DNA of 64,000 bases from assembly GCF_002368295.1 (NCBI RefSeq), contig NZ_AP018248.1, forward strand, positions 6,313,979 through 6,377,978, read 5' to 3'. The DNA is from Tolypothrix tenuis PCC 7101. Its GTDB lineage: Bacteria > Cyanobacteriota > Cyanobacteriia > Cyanobacteriales > Nostocaceae. Each line of letters begins with the position of its first letter. The first letter of the stretch is position 1. Both the position numbers and the translations under genes were made by a program. This document shows, piece by piece, positions 1 to 10,900 of the stretch. The notes below the pieces were generated by a model, which was given only the letters and a program-made list of their open reading frames with translations, did no database searches and was not told where the DNA came from.

Positions 1-1858
1 CACTTTTCAGTGCTTGCCAATAGTTGATTACGGTTTGCAAGAGGTTTTCTGCTTCCATGAGGGCAGCCTCGGGTAATTCGATTCCACGGTTTACAGGTTC
101 ATTGAGCAACCAACCACAGAGTAATTTAGGCAGTACCAATTCATATTCAGGGGCATCGGTTTGCCGAGTTGCCAAGTAATGCAGTAGGTAAATCGCTGTT
201 TGCTGCGCTGACTGATCCGCAAAAGCATCACCATCTAATAGCCCAACTGCATTGAAATAGTTACGTAAAAATGGATGTAACAGCACCAGTCCGGCTTGGT
301 TAACAAACAACCCGGCTGTCTCCTCTGCTGGAGATAAGGTGTGGGCTGCTTGAAGGTTTTGCGATCGCGTATTAATATCAACCGATGTAGAAGTTAGCAC
401 TTGGTTGAGTGCAGTCTGCCACAAAGATTTTTCGGTAATTGGCAATGCTGCAATAATATCACGTAGGTATTGGCTCAGAATCTGGCTAGGAATTTCCCGC
501 AATTCTGGGGAATTTTGTAGAAGTTGGGCTAGCCAATTGCGACTCCAAGTATCAACTGGCAAAGGTCTTAATGGTATATTATCTAACTCAATTTCCCCTA
601 ATAGCAATAGCCAAGCTTGCCTTTCTAATTCCTGGCAGGTGTCATCGCTGAGGCTTAAAGACTGCATCAATTCTCTTGCTTGCTCCAACAAAGTACGCCA
701 AATTATCCAAGCTGGCTGTAACTTTAATATCAACTGATGCCGAAAGCCTTCTGGCAATTGAGCAATTAATCGCTGTCGCGCTGCTGGGTTATTTATCAGT
801 AATTCCCGAAAATGTATCTGTAAAAAAGTTTCATTTTGGATGATAGCTTCCCAACGTGTCAGCAAGTCGCCAGAAGAATGTCCAGGGGGTAGATGCCCAA
901 ATGCTAAGAAATACAGCAATATTTCCCCATCGGTAATCGGGCGATCACCTGTCTGATCTGCTGATGGATTTAAATTTTCTGATGTTAAATTTAATACTTG
1001 TGCAAGTGCATTTAGCCAAAGGGATCTCTCGCTAATGGGCAATGCTGCAATACTGCTGCGTAGTTTTTGTTGTGCGAGTGGATGCGATCGCCCAGTTTGC
1101 AACACTTGAGTTAGCCAGTTAAGACTCCAAGTATCAGCTGGCAAAGGTCTTGTCGATGGCTGCTGTGGGCTAATTTCGCTCAAAATTAATAGCCAAGCTT
1201 GCCTATCTAGGTAACGGGTAGTGCTGCTGCTAAGTTCTAGGGATTGTATCAGCTGCCGCGCTTGAGTAAGCAGGGTAGCCCAACTTGTCCAAGCGGGTTG
1301 GAGTTGCAATATCATCTGATGGCGGAAGGATTCTGGTAACTGCTCAACTAAACGCTGGCGCACTGCTGGGTTGGTTGCTAGCAATTCCTGCAAAGGTAAG
1401 CGCCAAGTAGTTGCAGTTTGCATCACCGCCAACCACCGAGAAAACCAAGCCTCCCAATCTCCAGATGTCACCCACCAGGGTAAGCGCCCAAACTGCAAAA
1501 AATACAGCAACACTTCCCAATCAGCACCAAGGCGATCGCGGGAAATAATTTCAGTATTGTTTGCGATTAATGGATTAGTGAGGCGATCGCGCAGGGTTTG
1601 TTCCAGCGCTGCTAACAGTTTGTTGCCAAATTCATCCGCCAAAAATTGCCGATCCACCGATCCAACTTCCACAACTAGCCGATCCAGTCGGATAATGCGA
1701 TCGCCTTCCACCAGTTGATCAAAAAGACGCTCCATTTTCGGTGCAATTTGCTGCTGAAGCAAGCGGCTAACATCTTCCTGTAAACTCGATACATCTGCTA
1801 AGTTCCCAGTATCGAGTTCTAGTAATGTTTTGGCGATGATGTGGCGTTGTTGGCTCAT
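1..1858 (-). CDS. cis14: CIS tape-measure protein Cis14 (partial, C-terminus outside window)
   Basis: The reading frame opens at an ATG at 1858 and stays free of stop codons to the window edge, giving 619 visible codons. The N-terminus (MSQQRHIIAKTLLELDTG, then a stretch ending LDRLVVEVG) resembles the start of the contractile-injection-system tape-measure family. This protein is thought to set tail length inside the tube. After about residue 117 it consists of two homologous units of about 197 residues. Each starts LLYFL-FG-LP, passes through QLPE-FRHQ and RPLP-DTWS, and ends IAALPI-E-SLW. The gene sits about 70 bp downstream of the giant repeat protein, at the place where afp14/pvc14 lies in extracellular CIS operons. 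The next genes (an AAA+ ATPase is expected) lie beyond the edge. Confidence 0.8.
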   Translation of the reverse strand, partial: MSQQRHIIAKTLLELDTGNLADVSSLQEDVSRLLQQQIAPKMERLFDQLVEGDRIIRLDRLVVEVGSVDRQFLADEFGNKLLAALEQTLRDRLTNPLIANNTEIISRDRLGADWEVLLYFLQFGRLPWWVTSGDWEAWFSRWLAVMQTATTWRLPLQELLATNPAVRQRLVEQLPESFRHQMILQLQPAWTSWATLLTQARQLIQSLELSSSTTRYLDRQAWLLILSEISPQQPSTRPLPADTWSLNWLTQVLQTGRSHPLAQQKLRSSIAALPISERSLWLNALAQVLNLTSENLNPSADQTGDRPITDGEILLYFLAFGHLPPGHSSGDLLTRWEAIIQNETFLQIHFRELLINNPAARQRLIAQLPEGFRHQLILKLQPAWIIWRTLLEQARELMQSLSLSDDTCQELERQAWLLLLGEIELDNIPLRPLPVDTWSRNWLAQLLQNSPELREIPSQILSQYLRDIIAALPITEKSLWQTALNQVLTSTSVDINTRSQNLQAAHTLSPAEETAGLFVNQAGLVLLHPFLRNYFNAVGLLDGDAFADQSAQQTAIYLLHYLATRQTDAPEYELVLPKLLCGWLLNEPVNRGIELPEAALMEAENLLQTVINYWQALKS

Positions 1859-1930
1859 AAGGGGGTTGGGGTGAGGAAGAAAACGATTCTTGATTCTTGT
1901 ACAGACGCGATTCATCGCGTCTCTACGTCT

Positions 1931-4900
1931 CTACGCTCCTTGTGATTTTTGCTCCCCAACTTTGCCTAGGTTAATTTCCTTCCCTGTGGGGAAAATTAGG
2001 CGTAGACGGTTGAGTAGTGTAGTTGTTTCCGGGGGTTTTGGGGTTTCTGCGGTCAAGGAATTACTATCTTGAATACGTATAATTACAGTGGCGGCAATCC
2101 CTTCTACCTGACGACCATTAACTTCGCGGAAAACTTGTGCCTTTAGTTTATGAACACCAACTACTAAGTACCAGCCATCGGGCATCTTGTAGATTTTATT
2201 ATTTCCTGCTGGTTGGACATTCTCTTCGTTGGTGGGGTTAGTATAAGTGAAAACAATATTTTCCACCGTTGCTGGTACAGTTACGGCTTCGATGTTGTAC
2301 TCATTATTGGCGTTGAAGTCTGACAACCGAAAAGTGCGCTCGTTTCCTAGTGAGATGCTATTAATAACTTGGTTATTACTACTATTGAGCAGATTAAATG
2401 ACACTACGCCACCGCAAGGAATGGCAACGCGTTTGTTGACAGGTTCACTGCTACAACCACCTAAAGCGGCTGGTGTCTCAATCCGCAAGGTGATGCTGAC
2501 TTCATCGCCAACGACCCAACTGTCAAAATCATAAGTATAGTTAATCAGGAATTCTTGATTGGCGGGAAGGCTTTCGTCTCTGGTAGCACCAGGATGTCGC
2601 CAAACATAGCTGAAAGATGTGTCTGCTGGTTGAATGCCAAAGACGCGCACGGAAAATCCTTGAGCGTTGATACTGGCAATTTCTGCTTGAAAGTTAGCTA
2701 CTGGAACACGATGCACTGTGAGGACATTAGCATTGTTGTTAGTCATGCCGTTGTCGTTGGTAATGCTGTACTCAACAGTTATTTGTAGCTGTTCTGCGTT
2801 ACCGAGATTGACTGCACTTAAATTTAACTCTGGTGGATTAGATTGAGTATTCAGTACCGCAGCCGAGATATCTTGTCCGCCCAGCAGTACGCGAAAGCTA
2901 CCACCTCCTTGCTGTGGCGTTAAAGATAGCTGCCCATCATTGGCACAGAAGTTGGTTTTATTAGGCACACTACCTATTTGGAAGTTGGCATTTGGCAGGG
3001 CAAGAATGGTTACTTGCTGCTGCGTTTGGTTAGTTAAGCCATTTGCGTCGGTAATAATGTATGCGATGGTAATTTCTCGCTGTTCCGCATTGCCTAAATT
3101 GACTTTACTAGGAATTAACTGCGGTGGTTGCGATTGAGTATTGAGTACATCAGTAGAAATATCTTGTTCCCCAGCTAGGATGCGGAAGCTACCACCCGGT
3201 TGATTGGGTATGAGGGATACTGGCGGATGATTTGCAGCAAAAGCGGTTTGATTTGGCTGTTCACCGATTTGGAAGCCGGCATCTGGTGGGGCGAAAATAG
3301 TTACTATTTGCTGCACTTGGTTAGTAAAGCCATAGCCATCGGTAAAGGTGTATTCAATAATTACCTGTTGCTGTTTGGCATTACCCAAATTTACCGCACT
3401 GGGAATAAATTCTGGTGGTTCAACTTCAGTATTTATTGTATTTATAGTGATATCCTGTTCTCCATGTAGGATACGGAAGTCACCACCAGCTTGATTAGCT
3501 ATCAAGGGTACTGGTGGATGATTAGTAGCAAAAACGGTTTGATTTGGCTGTGCGCCAATTTGGAAGCCTGCATCTGGGAGGGCAAAAATTGTTACCTGTT
3601 GCTGTGCTTGGTTAGTTAAGCCTTGCTCATCGGTAATAATGTATTCCAAGGTGACTGGTAGCTGTTTGGTATTGCCTAAGTTAACTGCACTGGGAATAAA
3701 TTGCGATTGATTAGATGTAGTATCAATTACAGCCGCAGAAATATCCTGTCTGTCAATCAGTGCGCGGAAGCTACCACCTACTAGTTTGGGGATGAGGGGT
3801 ACTGCTGGATTGTTAATTGCAAAGGTAGTTTGATTGGACTGTGCGCCAATTTGGAAGCTAGCATCTGGAAGCGCAAAAATTGTTACCCGTTTCTGTGTCT
3901 GGTTGCTAAAGCCATTATCATCGGTAATGGAGTATCTAATATTTAGCTGTAGTTGATCGGCATTACCTAAATTGACTGCACTAGGAAGAAACTGCGATCG
4001 CTCAGATTCATGTTCCAGTACATTAGCAGAAATATCCTGTTCCCCAGCTAATACTTGGAAGTTACCACCCCCTTGCTTGGGTATGAGAGATACTGGCGGA
4101 TCGTTGGGAGTAAAGGCTGTTTGATTGTCGCCGATTTGGAAGTCTGCATCTGGTGGGGCGAAAATAGTTACCTGTTGCTGTGTTTGGTTAGTGCAAGCAT
4201 GATTATTGGTAATGGTGTATTCAATCGTCACCTGCAACTGTCCTGCATCACCTAAATCTACCCGACTGGGAAGAAATTCTGGTGGTTGAGATGCGATATT
4301 TAGCACCTCAGCAGAGATATTATGATCGCCAACCAGCACCCGGAAGCTACCACCCGGCTGTCTAGGTACGAGAAGTACTGGCGGATCGTTGGTAGCGAAG
4401 CGGTTTCGATTGGATTGTTCGCCAATTTGGAAACGCGCATCTGGTAAAGCAAAAATAGTGATTTGCTTCTTGGCTTGGTTGGTGCAATTTTGCGGGCTGG
4501 TAATGGTGTATTCAATTGTGACTTGTAGCTGTTCCGCATTACCCAATTGCACTGCACTAACAAGTAATCTTGGCGGCTGCGATGTCGTATCCAGTACATC
4601 AGCAGAGATATCCTGTTCGCCTACTAACACACGGAAGTTACCACCCGCTTGCTTGGGTGTTAGGGATAGTGGCTCATTATCAGCGCAGAATGTGGTTTGA
4701 TTTGCATTTATACCTACCTGGAAGCCTGCATCTGGTAGGGGGTAAATAGTGACGGTGAGAGTATCAAAGCTATCGTCTACTGCATAGGTAAAGGTAATCG
4801 CCACTTCTGCATCTATCTCTTGGGTGATATTGCTAGGTTTAAAGTAATGTTTTCGCCCTTTGAAGAAAATTCCTTCTCCCTTGAGTGTGCCACCTTCAGG

Positions 4901-7834
4901 TTCTAAGATAAATTCGTATTCTGTAGTATCGCCTTCACAGAATTCTGTTTGTGTGAGTAAAACAATGGGGCGTGGTCTAGCTAATATATAACTGACTCCA
5001 GCAGTATCACTACTACAACGGTAAGGTAGACAAAAATCTGCGACGACAATATCTTTGCGTTCTTGATATTCTTTAAACAGCAATTCCCAACTGGGGATGA
5101 TTTCTTCTGGTGCAGCTGGGGGTAAAACTGCATTTTTGGTTATAGCCGCAGTACGTAAGGTTTGCAATTGATAGATAGCAGGGTTTTGGTTCGCAGCCAA
5201 AAGTTCTTTAACTTCTTCTCCATCTACATATACCAAGACGAATGTACCGCCTTTGGGTACTCCGCCTAAATGTTCCATACCTGGATGCTGTTGGGCAAAT
5301 TTATGGAACAACTGCAACTCCATAAGTTGCTTGAGTCGTTCCCGATAGCTTTCTATTAAATCTTGGAGTTCAACATTATTTAAAAGATCAGCCGCAGCGC
5401 GATCGCCCGCAATGGAGTCACCTTCAGGTACATCTCGCAATAAGCCATAAAGGGTTGCAAAATCTTGAAACTCTGATTGATTAATGATTGGTAAATTATT
5501 TTCCAGCCTAATAGTAAAGTAATTGAGCGAAATTATTGCTATTTTGGCTTTACCCCTGGGTGCAGTTGTAGTTGCATTGATGGGTAAATCTAGTTCATCT
5601 ATTATAGATAGCCGCAGGTAATAACTCAGCGAATTACTTGGTGACTGACGCACAAGACTATAAGTAATTGTTGTAGATTTTAAGTAAAAGGATAAATCTT
5701 GAACAATTCGCTGCTGTTCTTGGGTAATTTGCTCGTTTGTCAGTCCGGAAAAGTCTAAGGAAATACTTTGATTAGCTGCATTTTGGAAGTCATAGCGGGC
5801 AATACGCGTACCTACATTATTCTTGAGGAACAGCTGGTATTGATTGCTAGTATTTGCTTCTGGTACAAATTCATAGTTTGACTTTGACTGCGCCAACTCT
5901 ACAATTGGATTGACTAACTGAGTATCTGCGATCGCAGATAGACGCGGTTTGTCAAAAAATGCGCGCTTGAGTGTGTTTAAAAATACATTTTGTGACCAGT
6001 CTGAATTTGCTTCCCAAAGTGAATTAAACCAATCTTTCACTCGCTGGAATTTAACTTCTAAATCATCAATCTGACCTGAAATATTTAAATCTTGAAAACT
6101 TTGGAAGGAAGAGCATTTCAAGATAATGACATCAAAGGGTAAGTTATATTGCTGTTGATATTGTTGAATTATATTCAGTGCTTTAGAAGTAGATTTACCG
6201 ATATGCCCCTCAATCCGGTAAAAATTATACCCATCTAGGCGATACAGCAACTCGTCACGTGGCGAACTATTCTGAGGGCAAAAATACGCAGGTATCTGTT
6301 CACTACGACTTTTACGGTAAGCATCGTAACTCCAGTACTGATACAAGTTTGGGTAGTTAAAGTAATAAGGAATCGCCTGTTGGCTGAGTGTTACCGAACG
6401 GTCTTTACTAGGCGTGATTTTAATCGGTGTATTGTAATAAGGTAGCAGGTAATAACTATCTGGTCGGCACAGGTTCAGGAGCCGTTGATAAAGATAACGC
6501 ACCTGCTTGACACGGCTTTGCTCGGCGTTGTTGATGGGAGGCTGGGTGAAATTGCTACGATAAGGGGAAGGTGGTGCAATTACTGGATCAGCCTGTTCGG
6601 GTGGGAGAATTCTTTCTACTGCATCGGTTTGCTTGGGTGGGGGAATTATTCCTAAGAGTAAAAATTTGGGAAACCTTCGAGTGTCAGGCGCACAGTCATC
6701 CATTAAATCAAAAGCAGCCTCAGCTAATTCATCATAAGCAGCTACTATTTGACTGAGGTAATCATAAAAATATTGCAGTGTATAAGGAGCTTCTGGAACC
6801 TCTACTGTGGTAGTTGACACCGTTGGATTTTGGATGCTATTCAGCAGTTTTTGCAAGCTTTGTCCAATCTGCTCAAAGTCTTTATAAGAAGCAGGTTGAA
6901 AGGAAGAGAAAAACGGCGAGAACAACTGAAACAGTTTCGGGAATGCTTTTTCAATTGCTGCGATCGCATTCTTGCAAACTAGGTAGTAGTTATGCCAAAA
7001 ATCAGCGTAGTTGCTAATTTTACTTAAGTCTACCTTTTTTTCTGCCACATAACCAAAGCGCTGAACTTTGGGCGCATAATCTTTAAATGCTTGAATTTCC
7101 GAGTCAAATTCTTGGAGAAAATGATTGCTGGTTTCAAAAACTTTGGAAGTGCCGGATTTAGCAATATTTGCCCAAGGTTCTGGCAATTTATCGAACGGAT
7201 ATCCTCTTTTCAGGAGTCTATCGGCACTAATTATATTTGGCTGATTTTCTGGTTGAGAACGTGGAAGCAGAAAAAAGCGGAGATTAAAATTACGCTGATT
7301 GCTTAATCTATCAAAATCAAGTAAGCAGTAGTCGGTTTCTACGTCTTGAATTTCATAAACTACAACTAGTACGTTTTTGCTCAAAAAAGTCTCGAATGCT
7401 GCTTTATCGGGCGGATTCCCGTTATCAGCTTGATTGAGTGCAAAAAGATTATCAGCACTTTTCTGAAATAGTTCTATGACTGGAACAGATTTAAGTTGCG
7501 TAGTAGTTACTTCATCATCTTGGGGAGTTGGTGCAAATAAAGCCTCAGAATCTAGTTGGTCATTTTTATAATGAGTGAGTATTGTTGTCGGCACAGAAAT
7601 CAGATACCCTTCCGAAGTAATGCCACATCCTGCCGAGATTTGAATCTGAGCCTTTGTAGTATCAAATGTACTGCTCAAATCCATGCCCCAAACAATCCCT
7701 GTCCCAATCAAGTAGGCACGGGTGAGCCGATTCTGCCCATCAAGATAATTAACAACTTGATTCAAATCATCTTTAGTTAACACCTGGTTAGGCGTAAAGA
7801 TGGGGTAGCTAATGTTTTTAATAATTGTGTTCAT
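1931..7834 (-). CDS. giant CIS-associated protein with seven Ig/PKD-like repeats (possible tail fibre)
   Basis: This 1967-residue protein sits between the Cis12 baseplate gene and the tape-measure gene, which is the tail-fibre position (Afp13/Pvc13) in extracellular CIS operons. The N-terminus (PIFTPNQVLTKDDLNQVVNY, then LIGTGIVWG) is of a type I associate with large proteins encoded in CIS loci, many of them in Bacteroidetes. Residues 1 to about 950 are a non-repetitive head. A segment near residue 965 contains FCEGDTTEYEFILEPEGGTL. Seven tandem units of about 97 residues follow (about 1034 to 1709), then further beta-rich domains to the end. No signal peptide or obvious membrane helix is visible. 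A tail-fibre or surface-exposed baseplate extension is my inference from position, size and the beta-sandwich repeats. The function is otherwise unknown. Confidence 0.7.
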   Translation of the reverse strand: MNTIIKNISYPIFTPNQVLTKDDLNQVVNYLDGQNRLTRAYLIGTGIVWGMDLSSTFDTTKAQIQISAGCGITSEGYLISVPTTILTHYKNDQLDSEALFAPTPQDDEVTTTQLKSVPVIELFQKSADNLFALNQADNGNPPDKAAFETFLSKNVLVVVYEIQDVETDYCLLDFDRLSNQRNFNLRFFLLPRSQPENQPNIISADRLLKRGYPFDKLPEPWANIAKSGTSKVFETSNHFLQEFDSEIQAFKDYAPKVQRFGYVAEKKVDLSKISNYADFWHNYYLVCKNAIAAIEKAFPKLFQLFSPFFSSFQPASYKDFEQIGQSLQKLLNSIQNPTVSTTTVEVPEAPYTLQYFYDYLSQIVAAYDELAEAAFDLMDDCAPDTRRFPKFLLLGIIPPPKQTDAVERILPPEQADPVIAPPSPYRSNFTQPPINNAEQSRVKQVRYLYQRLLNLCRPDSYYLLPYYNTPIKITPSKDRSVTLSQQAIPYYFNYPNLYQYWSYDAYRKSRSEQIPAYFCPQNSSPRDELLYRLDGYNFYRIEGHIGKSTSKALNIIQQYQQQYNLPFDVIILKCSSFQSFQDLNISGQIDDLEVKFQRVKDWFNSLWEANSDWSQNVFLNTLKRAFFDKPRLSAIADTQLVNPIVELAQSKSNYEFVPEANTSNQYQLFLKNNVGTRIARYDFQNAANQSISLDFSGLTNEQITQEQQRIVQDLSFYLKSTTITYSLVRQSPSNSLSYYLRLSIIDELDLPINATTTAPRGKAKIAIISLNYFTIRLENNLPIINQSEFQDFATLYGLLRDVPEGDSIAGDRAAADLLNNVELQDLIESYRERLKQLMELQLFHKFAQQHPGMEHLGGVPKGGTFVLVYVDGEEVKELLAANQNPAIYQLQTLRTAAITKNAVLPPAAPEEIIPSWELLFKEYQERKDIVVADFCLPYRCSSDTAGVSYILARPRPIVLLTQTEFCEGDTTEYEFILEPEGGTLKGEGIFFKGRKHYFKPSNITQEIDAEVAITFTYAVDDSFDTLTVTIYPLPDAGFQVGINANQTTFCADNEPLSLTPKQAGGNFRVLVGEQDISADVLDTTSQPPRLLVSAVQLGNAEQLQVTIEYTITSPQNCTNQAKKQITIFALPDARFQIGEQSNRNRFATNDPPVLLVPRQPGGSFRVLVGDHNISAEVLNIASQPPEFLPSRVDLGDAGQLQVTIEYTITNNHACTNQTQQQVTIFAPPDADFQIGDNQTAFTPNDPPVSLIPKQGGGNFQVLAGEQDISANVLEHESERSQFLPSAVNLGNADQLQLNIRYSITDDNGFSNQTQKRVTIFALPDASFQIGAQSNQTTFAINNPAVPLIPKLVGGSFRALIDRQDISAAVIDTTSNQSQFIPSAVNLGNTKQLPVTLEYIITDEQGLTNQAQQQVTIFALPDAGFQIGAQPNQTVFATNHPPVPLIANQAGGDFRILHGEQDITINTINTEVEPPEFIPSAVNLGNAKQQQVIIEYTFTDGYGFTNQVQQIVTIFAPPDAGFQIGEQPNQTAFAANHPPVSLIPNQPGGSFRILAGEQDISTDVLNTQSQPPQLIPSKVNLGNAEQREITIAYIITDANGLTNQTQQQVTILALPNANFQIGSVPNKTNFCANDGQLSLTPQQGGGSFRVLLGGQDISAAVLNTQSNPPELNLSAVNLGNAEQLQITVEYSITNDNGMTNNNANVLTVHRVPVANFQAEIASINAQGFSVRVFGIQPADTSFSYVWRHPGATRDESLPANQEFLINYTYDFDSWVVGDEVSITLRIETPAALGGCSSEPVNKRVAIPCGGVVSFNLLNSSNNQVINSISLGNERTFRLSDFNANNEYNIEAVTVPATVENIVFTYTNPTNEENVQPAGNNKIYKMPDGWYLVVGVHKLKAQVFREVNGRQVEGIAATVIIRIQDSNSLTAETPKPPETTTLLNRLRLIFPTGKEINLGKVGEQKSQGA
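2706..4735 (-). repeat. seven tandem ~290-bp units encoding Ig/PKD-like repeats
   Basis: Within the giant CIS protein, seven units of about 97 codons follow each other without linkers. Each begins PDA-FQIG, has a central GG-F(R/Q)-L and QDIS, then SAVNLGNA-QLQ, and ends TNQ-QQ-VTIFA. The first and last units keep a cysteine in the FCADN/FCAND motif, while the inner five have A, T or I there. The pattern matches the PKD-like repeats of Bacteroidetes surface proteins. This homology is from memory. Confidence 0.85.
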
Positions 7835-7847
7835 AAGTAAGTCGTTG

Positions 7848-7977
7848 TTATTTGTTATTTGTTATTTGTCATTTGTCATTTGTCATTACAATCACCAATT
7901 ACCAATTACCAATTACCCATTACCAATTACCAATTACCAATTACCCATTACCAATTACCAATTACCCATTACCAATT
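7848..7977. repeat. short tandem repeats (TTTGTCA-type and ACCAATT-type)
   Basis: The 127-bp space between the giant protein gene and cis12 is almost wholly made of heptamer-like tandem repeats. A TTATTTG/TCATTTG run is followed by a run of ACCAATT and ACCCATT units. The stop codon of cis12 lies inside the second run, so the last residues of Cis12 (IGNG) are encoded by repeat sequence. Such repeats are common in heterocystous cyanobacteria. Confidence 0.9.
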
Positions 7978-10900
7978 GCTATCCCCAACGCAGTCTGATT
8001 CAATACAATCGGATTCTCTTGATTACCGCTTTCTTGGGAATCAAGTAAAATTCCCTTGGGATAAACACTCCGCAGGTTGGGTAAAATTTCCACCAACTGA
8101 TTAAGTGCGTCAGTCAAATTGCAAGCTGCATCATCGCAAGCATCTAAAGCTAATTGTTCTAACCATTGGTGATAAGCATCTTCAAAATCGCGCATTTGCT
8201 GCACATCTAACCAAGCAATTTTCAAGGCGACGTGCGCCGGTGCTTCTAAACGTAGGGTTTGTTCAATAAATCGGCGGAAGTTAATATTACGAAAGCGTTC
8301 TGGCCAGTAAGGTAAAACTATAGTCACCCAAAATGAGTAGGGGTCTTGCCAAGTTAAACGAGGTTGTTCTCCCTCTTGTGTTTTAGCATCATCTGGAGTC
8401 ACCAAAATTTGCAAAAATTCGTCTAAAACTGGAGCATTTGCTTTGGTTCGCGGACGCAACAAAATATGCTCTAATACATGAAATCCTTCATCATTGTTGC
8501 GTGCTTGCAAGGTTGCGATCGCTCTCGTGCGCTCATCTTTATTGCTGTAATATTGACTAGCAAGAATTTGGTCTTTGCCTTCGTTGGTTAGTTCCCAGCC
8601 ATAAACACCATTTTCACTGTCAATTAAGCGATAATTCTCCTCATCTTGCGCCAGTTCTACTAAGGTGTTGCCTTGTTCCCAAGCATCTGCCTCTGTCTGA
8701 TAACGTTGAGCAGTCTGTAAAATAATTTGCTGATTATCACCGTAAATTTCCCCAATAAAGCCAGCTTGTTGTTTTTCTGGGGTACAAATTAAACGGGCAG
8801 TGCGGATTAAGAAAAATAAACGATTAATCGCCGCATCCTGCTCTTTTTCTGAGGTATAGGTACGTGGGTGAATTGCAACTTCAGTTTTGCGATTACCTGG
8901 TTGACTCAGGATGCGAAAGCCGAAACCTTCTTTGCTGGTGGTGAGGGATATTGCACCAGGCTCAAACAAGTTACCTAGCACATCATAATAAAAGCGATCG
9001 CGGGCTGTTTTTTCATCTGCAAATCCGGGAATACTTTGCAGTAAAATCTCACCCTCATGTAGCAATTGCCACCGATATTCAGAAGTTGATTCCGGTAGCA
9101 GTTCAATCCGCAACATCGAGTCTACGGAGTTGAGTTGTTGAAAGATTTCCCCTGGAGTCTGTTGTATATCAGCTACAGCTATCAGGTTGCCATCTTTATC
9201 TTTAATCCCTACTCCGTGGCTTTGACTAGCTGGGCTGACATAACGTCGGAAGTAGCGCAGACTTTCGGCAAAAGCTTCTGTAGCTTGCCAAGCCGCATTT
9301 ACTGTGGCATAAGTGTTTAAACTTTGCAGCAGAATTTCATTGTTAGTACAATTTTGCAATACAAAACGATAGTTCTTATCAACTGGTTTTACTGCTAATT
9401 TAAATTGATTTTGGTTAGCTTGAATACTACTAATCCAGCTTTGTAAATCTAAATCGCGTTCTTCTGGTTTTAACCACCGTTGATTGCGTTCCGATAATAC
9501 TTTCCCGGCGTTATCTACCAAAGCATAGCCATAGTAGGTGAATTTTTGGGGATTATCATCACCTAAGCGACTTTGACAGTAATTTCGTTGCTTTTTAATT
9601 TGCTGTAAGCTAGCGATCGCGTTTTCTTGGGTTATGGAACGAGAAACATAGCCTTCCACCCCTGTGAATGTAATAATTTCCCCTGGTGCAGATGCGGTTG
9701 GCGGAATGCTTAAGCGAAAGTAATATAAATCGCCGTCAAATTCGATGTTGATAAAATCTGCAACTTGGGTACTAGTAGGGGTTTCCACTTCTGGTATTTC
9801 AGCTAGCCGCACAGCTAATTCTGCGAGGAGAATTTTTAAATTAGCTTGATTTTCAGCTGCTGAGGGAAAATAGCGATCGTATCTGACTAAAACCTTTTTA
9901 CCTGTTTTATCTACTACTTGCCAGCCGTAGTGATAGAAATAACTATAAGCAAGGCGTTGATAAAATTGATTATGTAAAGCAAATGATAAAAACTCTTCCT
10001 TAGCCGCAGCCGCAGATGCTTGACTAGGATAGCTTTGCCGAGTTTTTAATGACTGATTCTCTAAACCAGAATTTACAGCCAAGATATAACTTTTAGGCGC
10101 TGGCTTAACGCGATAATGACTGTAATCACGCCGACGCACATCTGCAATCCCTAACAGCCGAGAAACCCGCTTTTTGAAACCCGATACATTGTTGGTATCC
10201 CAAACTTCCTGACAGTTGCAATAATGAAAAGCACGGAAGCGATCGCGGCTCAATGTGGGATAGTCTTGTAAAAATCGCGCCTTATCCTGCATAATCTCGG
10301 TTTGATGCTTCACTTTATCCGCGTGATTCTCGAATATGCGGTAGTTCAGCAACACATAATCTGTAAAGGATTCCGCAAAACGGCCTAGTAAATGATCGAG
10401 AAAACGGTTACGGCGATCGCGATAGGTTTCTCTCGTGGAATTATCTACATCCTCACCAATTGCGGGTAAATAATTTTCCGCACCGAGAATCTCTTCCCAC
10501 CCTGGAAAATTTTTTAACCTCTGAGTGAAATAAGTATACTGCTGCTCTAATGTGCGGTTAGCATAGCCTTTTTGTTCTTCCTCTGCATCTATTTCCCAAG
10601 AAAAGAGGTCGCGTATATGAGAAAGTTGCACTAAATAATTTGCCAATATCTGATCGAAAAATACCAAATATCCTTTTAATTGCCTAGCTTGGGCTTTCCG
10701 TAATGTGGAAGCAGTATCGGGTAAGCCATCCTCACTAATGCCGTAGGTTAAAGGAAAATCATGCTGGATGGAATAATGATCAGCTAAGTCGTAATAACTG
10801 CCTTGCGGTACAATCAAATCTAGTTCACTTTTGTCGCGTAAAGCTTTGATACGTGCCGCTTGTTGTTCGTAGTAGCGGCGTTGCACCTCTGCCATATTCA

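Noticed and set aside
4055..4700. Open frames on both strands within the giant repeat gene
   Set aside because: Shadows of the tandem PKD-like repeats; the frame recurs with the repeat period.
7848..7977. Tandem repeats as a CRISPR array
   Set aside because: Units are seven bases long without spacers, so this is a short tandem repeat, not CRISPR.
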